A stretch of DNA of 64,000 nt from Mytilus galloprovincialis (lineage: Eukaryota > Mollusca > Bivalvia > Mytilida > Mytilidae): contig NC_134843.1 in NCBI RefSeq assembly GCF_965363235.1, positions 51,827,535-51,891,534 of the forward strand, read 5' to 3'. The translations under genes were made by a program, and so were the position numbers. This document shows, piece by piece, positions 56,850 through 64,000 of the stretch (position 1 is its first letter; the number at the start of each line of letters is the position of its first letter). The notes beneath the pieces were generated by a model that saw only the letters and a list, made by a program, of their open reading frames with translations, was not told the DNA's origin and did not search any database.

Positions 56850-58160
56850 TTATGGTTGGATTCGTGTTGCTTAGTTATTAGTTTTCTATGTTATGTCTTA
56901 TGTACAACTAGATATCATTGAGATGGGAGCCATCTCTGTGGGCCCCGCTGTGAATAATGTGCATTAAAAAATTGTATCTTTACCATAGGACATGGGTTTG
57001 TCAACTGACCTTTGACCTATGAAGTTGTAAATAAATTATGACACACCCTTTGGTGTTGGTTTATAAACATGTCAAGTATAAACTTTGAAATGATAAAGGT
57101 TCTCAAGATATAGAGCGGACACGATCTTTACCATAGGACATGGGGTTGTCAACTGAAACCAAAGTTTTTGACCTTGACCTTTGACCTAGGAAGTTGCACA
57201 TAAATTATGACACACCCTTTGGTGTTGGTTTATATACATGTCAAGTATAAACTTTGAAATGATAACGGTTCTCAAGATATAGAGCGGACACAATCTTTAC
57301 CATAGGACATGGGGTTGTCAATTGAAACCAAAGTTTTTGACCTTGAACTTTCCCCTAGGCAGTCGTTCATAAATTATGACACACCCTCTGGTGTTGGTTC
57401 ATATACATGTCAAGTATAAACTTTGAAATGATAACGGTTCTCAAGATATAGAGCGGACACAATCTTTACCATAGGACATGGGGTTGTCAACTGAAACCAA
57501 AGTTTTTGACCTTGAACTTTGCCCTAGGCAGTCGTTCATAAATTATGACACACCCTCTGGTGTTGGTTCATATACATGTCAAGTATAAACTTTGAAATCA
57601 TAACGGTTCTCAAGATATAGAGCGGACACGATCTTCACCACAGGACACAGGGTTGTCAACTGAAACCAAAGTTTTTTTACCTTGACCTTTGACCTAGGAA
57701 GTTGTACATACATCATGACACGCCCTCTGGTGGTGGTTAATAAACATGTAAAGTATAAACTTTGAAATCATAACGGTTCTCAAGATATAGAGCGGACACG
57801 ATCTTCACCACAGGACACAGGGTTGTCAACTGAAACCAAAGTTTTTTTACCTTGACCTTTGACCTAGGAAGTTGTACATACATCATGACACGCCCTCTGG
57901 TGGTGGTTAATAAACATGTAAAGTATAAAGTATGAAATCATAATGGTTCTCTAGATATGGAGCGGACACAAAGTGTTACGGACGGACGGACGGACAGACG
58001 GACGGACGGACGGACGGACGGACAGTCTGATCACTATAGGGGACCGCCTTTGGCGGGACCCTAATTATTTGTTTGTTTGTCTTTTTATTTTAGCCATGGC
58101 ATTGTCAGTTTATTTCCAATCTATGAGTTTAACTATCAATCTGGTATCTTTCGTCCTTCT
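56850..58160 (+). repeat. Naiad family A-type tail, split by an inserted element
   Basis: 56860-56910 (GGATTCGTGTTGCTTAG) and 58067-58160 (GCCATGGCATTGTCAGTTTA, ATCTGGTATCTTTCGTCC) are the two halves of the sequence seen intact at 290-445. The material between them (56911-58066) was inserted later. Confidence 0.75.
56911..58066 (+). mobile_element. Pearl/Helentron-like non-autonomous element with about 165-bp tandem core and ACGG microsatellite
   Basis: The 5' end carries a perfect hairpin (GAGATGG-GAG-CCATCTC). It is followed by about six units (TTTACCATAGGACATGGGGT ... CTCAAGATATAGAGCGGACA) of about 165-170 bp, then (ACGG)n at 57977-58023, then a 3' hairpin GACCGCCTTTGGCGGGACC and CTAAT. 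Terminal hairpins, a tandem core and an ACGG microsatellite match published bivalve pearl elements. The last two units are nearly identical and more alike than the earlier ones. It has no coding capacity. Confidence 0.75.
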
Positions 58161-59246
58161 TTCACAGATATACCCATATTATGCCTGTATTAATTTATTG
58201 ATTATGTTTAAATGTTTTTTACACCATTTAAAAATCTGAACTAAGAAAAGCATCTCAGCAATGAAGTTTACTCTACACTTTATTTGCGTTATCGATCTTA
58301 CCTTTGGTTGAGCCTGTAAATATATAATGAACTAGAGAACATGTTTGTATTTATATCAACATAGCCGTCTTATATAATTATCTTTTCTAGACGAACACAT
58401 CATGCACATGCCACCAAACGTGACACTTTGAAAGTTTCTCATTGCACACTTAGTTGTATGGTGTTTTCCCTCAGACAAACGAAAGATAACATTAAGGAAA
58501 TGATTACTTGACAGACGAGTTCAAACTTTGTAACCATTATATTATGCGCAGCAAGTATACTGCAATCATGTATAATTAATTAAGGAAGAATAATATGACA
58601 AGATTAAATACCAATTGTTTTCCATCATTGCATTTCAAAATGATTGACTAGAAGTCACTTCCGGATTACTGAAAGTAACTACTAGCTTTAAAATAAAGGT
58701 TTCTTTAGACTGATGCGAATACTTTTTACGGTTTTTATAATACCTTAGTATGTTATTTTTCTGTATAAAATAGACAGAAATGTTAATGCTATTCCACTCC
58801 ACAGACCATTTGCCAGTCATCAGTTTCAGAGACTATAACCCCGGTAAATAGTTTTATCAACATGTTTTTCGGATTTTTTTTGTAGTAATCTTTCATTCGA
58901 AGACACTGACGTCATGGACTAATATGCTTTGATTTGAGCGCTTGGCAATGCGTTAAACTCTGATATCATGAATATGATATGTATATGTCTGTCGTCGTAA
59001 TTTAGATTAACAATTATGTACCAGTCGCAAATGATTTCAATTATTAAGATTGGTAAAAGTAGCCAAAACATTCATCTTGTGCCTTGTTAAATATTCAATT
59101 TTCTTTCAAAATGATATATGTAAATTTTTAGAAAGATGTTTTGTTTCGATACAATAAAACACTTAATAAATAGTTCTGAGTGTAATGCAAGTGTGTCATC
59201 CCTTTGATACTCACTATTGCAATCGGCTTCGCGTCGAGAAATAGTT
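58161..59246. other. Intergenic sequence, nothing firm
   Basis: A short TTTACAG|GCTCAACCAAAG|GTAAGATC on the minus strand (about 58307-58318) could be a tiny non-coding exon or chance. Otherwise unrecognised. Confidence 0.3.
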
Positions 59247-59509
59247 GGAATCTATGTTGGCCGGTTAAGACAATTTCGAGTTTTCGCCTTTCACATTATG
59301 TAGGGCGAAAACGCGAAAACGCGAAATCGCGAAGTCGAAAACGCGAAATCGATTTCGCGTTTTCGACTTCGTATTTTCGCGTTTTTGCCTTTTCGACTTC
59401 GCGAATTCGCGATTTCGCTTTTTCGCCTTTTTGCGATTTCGCCTTTGCGAGTTTTTACGATATACATATTATTATTACATAACATTTTAAATATAATTGA
59501 AATGTCAAA

Positions 59510-60095
59510 ATATGATTTCAAGCAAATTGTATACTCAAAGGCATTTTATACAAATGCATCTGTTTTTTAAATTTGTTCAGTAATCATGGTAATAGTAATA
59601 ATAATAAATATAATAATAATTATAATTAATAGAGTAACTCATTTGGATTAAACCAATATTAAATAAGGCTCCCTATGTTTAAGTCATTTAAATGATTGTC
59701 ATATAAATTTCATATCTGTGGTTTACATTAAATATTTTCATAAATAAGACAATTCCTTTAATATATTCTTTGTTTCAAATACTCTAACAAGTCATTATAT
59801 TTTTATAAGTGTCAAATTTATAAGTTAAGGTTTTTGTTGTTGAAATTATATTTTGTTTATATACATCTACTGTTTACATGTGTATATTAGTAGATTAATT
59901 ATGTTACAGTCATGTAGTTGATATTATATATAGGGAGCCTTATTTAAAATTGGTTTAATCCAAATGAGTTACTCTATTAATTATAATTATTATTATTACT
60001 ATTACTGAACAAATTTAAAAAACAGATGCATTTGTATAAAATGCCTTTGAGTATACAATTTGCTTGAAATCATATGTTTGACATTTCAAAATATA
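59510..60095. repeat. Inner inverted repeat (arms about 165 bp)
   Basis: The arm at 59515-59680 (ATTTGTTCAGTAATCATGGT, GGATTAAACCAATATTAAAT, GGCTCCCTAT) is mirrored at 59932-60090 (ATAGGGAGCCTTATTTAAAA, TTGGTTTAATCC). A third, partial copy lies at 62455-62515 in the first orientation. Confidence 0.75.
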
Positions 60096-60210
60096 TTTGT
60101 TAATTGACCAGATTCAGTTTCTCTATTTGTTTTGTTAATCTGGTTCTGACATAGGAGGATATTTGTTATTGTCTACCGCATTCAACAGTATATCCCTTGT
60201 CCCTTGGTGT

Positions 60211-61511
60211 CAGAGATGGGTCCAATTACTTTCAATGTAATTGATTAAATTACAATTACTTTGTCATTTGTACGATTAAATTAAATTAATGATTACATCA
60301 TTTCTGGAAGTCTCTGATTAAATTAATGATTACATTGGCAAAGTAATTATGATTACATCTGATTACAATGAACTAAAAAAATGTTAATGATGTGAATGAA
60401 TTAACGTTAAACATGTTAAATATAACTATAGCACTTTTTAGAAATGATTCTGTTTTATATATAATAAAATGATAACTTCAAACTTCATTTATTTAATAAA
60501 CCACCAAAAGTTCACTGCATACATACATGAACATTGTGTTACACTTTATCATCATTGATCTCTGAATTATTTTGACTTCAATTGAATATGACTTTATAAA
60601 GAGTTGTCTTCTGACCTCTTCCAAATTATATATGTATTTCAAGGTTCAGTTTGTGGAAGTTAAAATATGGATGAAATATAGTTACCAGATAAAAACTATG
60701 TAAAATTTTAATAGAATTGTTTAAACAGATTGTAAACAAAATACATGTACTATACATCAATGAATTTTACATGTCCAGTCCAAGTGCATACCAAATATTT
60801 ACTTATTTTAAACAAGATATTTGGCCAACTTTTAATTTAGTTTGTGCTAATTAGATACATTTTAACATGTCTGATTAATCTTTTATCATATATCTATATT
60901 GTCCTACAGCTATACTCAATTGGAAATTGCAATAAAAACAAGCCTTAATTGGTTTCCTAACTGTCAATTCAGAGTTGACAAAAATCACAATATTAACAAA
61001 AGATTATAATGCAGGGTTAAAGAAACATATAATATAACTTAAATATAACAGATTTTTACCAAATATATATATATTTACATCTTAAAATAATGAATATATG
61101 AACAATATCTTTTACTATGGCAAGAGACATAAAATCGAATTATATATGTCTCTTCGTAGGCTATTGATGACATTTCAATACTGTAACAGTTTATAATTTA
61201 CTAAAGTATACAAATCAATTAACATGCTTTATAAAGTAAACCAAACTATTTCAACTTGTTAAATATTCATTAAATAAGAATAACAAAAAGGATCATTTAT
61301 TGACCATAAACACAGTTCAAGATTTTTTCCATTGTAATCAGAATGTAATCATAAAGTAATCAGGATTACAGGGCATTTTAAAAAGTAATTGATTAAATTA
61401 AATTACATGTAATCAGATTTTTGGCTGATTAATAATTACAATTACAACTTGAAAAATTGTAATCAACTACAGCTGATTAACGATTACAATAATACAATTA
61501 CCCCGAGTCTG
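60211..61511. mobile_element. hAT-type non-autonomous element, 1301 bp, with perfect 8-bp target duplication
   Basis: CTTGGTGT occurs immediately before (60203-60210) and after (61512-61519). The ends are CAGAGATGGGTCCAATTAC and the inverse of GTAATTG..CCCCGAGTCTG. TAATTGATTAAATTACAATT-like words fill both ends (60225-60370, 61325-61500). An 8-bp duplication with CAG ends is the hAT signature. There is no transposase. The intact duplication argues for a fairly recent insertion. Confidence 0.9.
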
Positions 61512-62619
61512 CTTGGTGTCTCATGTAGATGAACAAATTTTAATCTTTGAAAATTTGAAATATTAGTCAATGCGTTTAGTAATATATGGGAAACACATTC
61601 TACATTTACATGAATTTTCCATAAATCAAGGTTACTTTTTGTTTAAATTAAAAGAACATGCGACAGGTTTATGATATCTTTGCTAAGATCAACCTACGAC
61701 AGTTTTGAAGCGAGGTCTTGGATCATAAGACATGTCACAAGATATTCTAGTATCTTATAGCAGGTCTTAGGATAGCTTTGCGAAACCGTCCCAAGTTTTA
61801 TTTGACAAAAGTCTTATCTCCACGATGTATTAAATTTTAAACTTTTTTCACACAAGCTATTTTAAATATTATTTTTGATTTTTGATTCACTACAAGAGCA
61901 TTAAATGGGACAACATCCCTAATGCGCCTCGAAATGAGGAACTCAAAAGTCACGTGTAAAGAAAAAATCTCTGTGTAGTGATATTGGACATGTTTCTATT
62001 TTTTACAAATGACTGAACTTAACCATTTGTGGTGACTAGGAAAGTAGAGGAACATAGAATAAATGTGTTAAAACTATTGAGCTATTTAATGTGTTCAAAG
62101 TATTGAATTTTCAAAGAACTTATTGTGTTTAAAAAGGGATATTTTACCACAAGGAGCCGCATCACAAAAGGATGTTCGGGTATGCTAATTTACGGAAAAA
62201 GTAATCTCACTTCGTACCCCGAAAATTTAACCACATATGTGAAAATGTCACAGCTTCAAAACGAGCTACAATGTATCATACATATCCAAGTTTACGATAT
62301 GGACTGATCTACAGGAAAAAACGTTACCATAACCGCCTATGTTAAAACAATTAAAGATTTTGACCCAAATGAAATATTATATATTTAAAGTAACCATGGC
62401 GATAATAATGTTTAATTTCATTTATTTTAAAATGTCCAAACTATAACTTCCAGCAAATTGTATATTCAAAGGTATTTTATACAAATGCATCTTTTTTTTA
62501 ATTTGTTCAGTAATTGTCAACAAAGAATGTAAAGAAATTGTCTATTTTTTGAAAATATTTAAAATACGTCACAGATATGAAATTTATATGACAATCATTT
62601 GATTGACTTATACTTTGTA

Positions 62620-63067
62620 CACAGCTACTTTTACATACTATTAGGTACTATTTCTGTACTTAAAATCTGTAGTACTGGAAATTTACTTGTAATATTTAGT
62701 ACTATTTCGTTACTTTAAAATTATTGTAATATTTGGGTACTTGTATTTTCCAGTACTTGATTTGTACTCAAAATATTGGTACAAAAATGATACCAACAAT
62801 GATCACAGAATTCCATATTTGAACATCATAACTTCATGAGATTTGAAAAAGACAAACGTTCAAAATGCTGAAAATGTAACCGTGCAACCAAAAATCTGTA
62901 GTACTTAAATTAAAGTACAAATCAAGTACTGTAAAATACAAGTACTTAAATATTACAATAATTCGTAAGTAACACAATAGTACTGAATATTAAAAGTAGA
63001 TTTCCAGTACTACAGATTTGTGGTACATAAATAGTACATAAATAGTACCTATGCAAAAGTAGCTGTG
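62620..63067. mobile_element. MITE of 448 bp with TA target duplication
   Basis: CACAGCTACTTTT at the left and AAAAGTAGCTGTG at the right are perfect inverses, flanked by TA on both sides. Internally CAGTACTTGATTTGTACT and other AGTACT/TTGTACT words are mirrored. Non-coding. Confidence 0.85.
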
Positions 63068-63539
63068 TAGTATTGTCTACAATTATATTTAAAATGTTAT
63101 GTTATAATAACATGTATATCGTAAAAACGAGAAAAGGCGAAAAGGCGAAATCGCGAAAAGGCGAATCGCGAAAAGGCGAAATCGCGAAAAGGCGAATCGC
63201 GAAAAGGCGAAATCGCGAAAAGGCGAAATCGCGAAAAGGCGAAATCGTAATGTCGAAAAGGCGAAAAGGCGAACAGGCGAAGTCGCGTTTCCGCCTTATA
63301 GAATTAGAAAGGCGAAAACACGAAAACGCGAAATTGCCTTAACCGGCCACCATAGGAACCTCAGGGACAACTTACTTGTTATTTCACTCATAACCAGTAA
63401 ATAGGTGTATACTTAGTACATTTGGTACTTCTGCTTTAAATAAAAGGGGTCACTTGCTATTTCCTATTAAGAATATGTTATTTTCGGTTTCTTTAAGATA
63501 AAGGTTCATTTGTAAAATTGAAACATATTTCAACTGTTT

Positions 63540-63740
63540 AAAATTAATCGTATACAAGAGAGACATAATTATATTCAAACTCATAAGTCGAACATATGGA
63601 TAACGCATGGCAAAAAACAAAAAACAACCAACAATACAACTAGTCAATAAAACAAACAGTCATCAACATATAACACATCAAACTGAAAATAGAGCAAACA
63701 CAAACCCCACAATAACACGGAGTTGATCTCAGTTGTATCG
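63540..63740 (-). repeat. Decayed Naiad family A-type tail
   Basis: On the plus strand AACTCATAAGTCGAACATAT, CATGGCAAAAAAC and AACCCCAC..GGAGTTGATCTCAG follow the order of the inverse of the tail at 7540-7690. Diverged. Confidence 0.5.
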
Positions 63741-64000
63741 GAAAAGTGAGCATACACATCTCTCTACTTGTGATTCATGTCGTGTTACCACTTTAGATAT
63801 CTGCAATTATTGCTCAAAAAATATTTCATGTGATGTTGTGTATTTTTGACAAGAAGACGTGTCTTGCAATTCACAAAAATAAGGCTCATAATGTAATATA
63901 GGGAGAAAGTAATGGTATGGATGTCCCTTGTTTTCTTTAATTTTCAAAGCATAAATATGATTAAAAACTATTTGGTTTTAACAGTTTTCTTCTTTTTATA

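Larger units (their letters stand above)
59247..63359. mobile_element. Composite foldback element of about 4.1 kb with GCGAAA-word arms
   Basis: GGCCGGTTAAGACAATTTCG at 59259 is mirrored by CGAAATTGCCTTAACCGGCC ending at 63348. Inside the left end (59299-59460) and right end (63125-63335) are runs of GCGAAAACG / GCGAAATCG / AAAGGCGAA words, then mirrored unique text (left TACGATATACATATTATTA, right inverse). It encloses other inverted repeats and two complete small elements, so it has grown by nested insertion. Open frames through the GCGAAA runs are artefacts. Confidence 0.75.

Noticed and set aside
57973-58239. Frame beginning with RTDGRTDG repeats
   Set aside because: Translation of the ACGG microsatellite at the end of the tandem-repeat element, not a protein.
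59204-59521. Open frames on both strands through the GCGAAA/TTCGC repeat (and 63073-63342)
   Set aside because: They arise because the repeat lacks stops. The peptides are simple repeats and mirror each other on the two strands.
1-64000. CRISPR arrays, bacterial operons, rRNA genes
   Set aside because: Repeats present are transposon ends or minisatellites without regular unique spacers. No rRNA-like or prokaryotic gene layout is seen.

Overview
The window looks like AT-rich nuclear DNA of a bivalve mollusc, probably a mussel-like species. I infer this from recall, not from a search. The clues are Penelope-like retroelements of the Naiad type, tandem-repeat elements ending in an ACGG microsatellite that resemble bivalve 'pearl' elements, and several dispersed repeats I associate with bivalve genomes. 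There are no operons, Shine-Dalgarno sites or CRISPR arrays. The coding signal is eukaryotic: short exons with GT/AG borders separated by kilobases of transposon debris.

The main host gene lies on the minus strand from 46475 to 13716. I assembled it from splice borders: a signal-peptide exon (46358-46475), seven exons of exactly 120 nt (31316-31435, 30740-30859, 27492-27611, 26876-26995, 24478-24597, 23601-23720, 21421-21540), one 111-nt EGF exon (16745-16855) and a 1208-nt last exon (13716-14923) encoding an IgGFc-binding-type domain. All introns are phase 1 and the total is 2277 nt, or 758 codons plus a stop. The predicted product is a secreted protein with seven six-cysteine modules, one EGF domain and one IgGFc-binding domain. 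A similar signal-peptide exon at 2014-2128 on the same strand appears to begin a tandem paralogue that runs off the left edge.

Mobile DNA fills most of the rest. There are several Penelope-like copies. One Naiad (17745-20291, plus strand) has an almost complete reverse transcriptase and a remnant N-terminal endonuclease, and lies in an intron of the host gene. A second, 5'-truncated copy of another family is at 7490-9587 (minus), with its 3' end repeated at 1-480 (plus). Pieces of a third family lie at 22035-23336 (minus) and 55565-56810 (plus). A conventional Penelope-like fragment with a C-terminal GIY-YIG endonuclease is at 48346-49613. The long first intron (31436-46357) holds a broken BEL/Pao fossil with a hAT-like element inside it, several small inverted-repeat elements, a 1.6-kb foldback element and a tandem-repeat element.

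The right part (46.5-64 kb) has an upstream duplication next to the host promoter, nested tandem-repeat elements, a broken toxin-like secreted-protein locus (52805-54146), a pearl/Helentron-like element inserted in another repeat (56911-58066), and a 4.1-kb foldback element (59247-63359) whose arms are made of GCGAAA-like words. That foldback encloses a hAT element with a perfect 8-bp target duplication. Much of the remaining intergenic and intronic sequence has no recognisable content.
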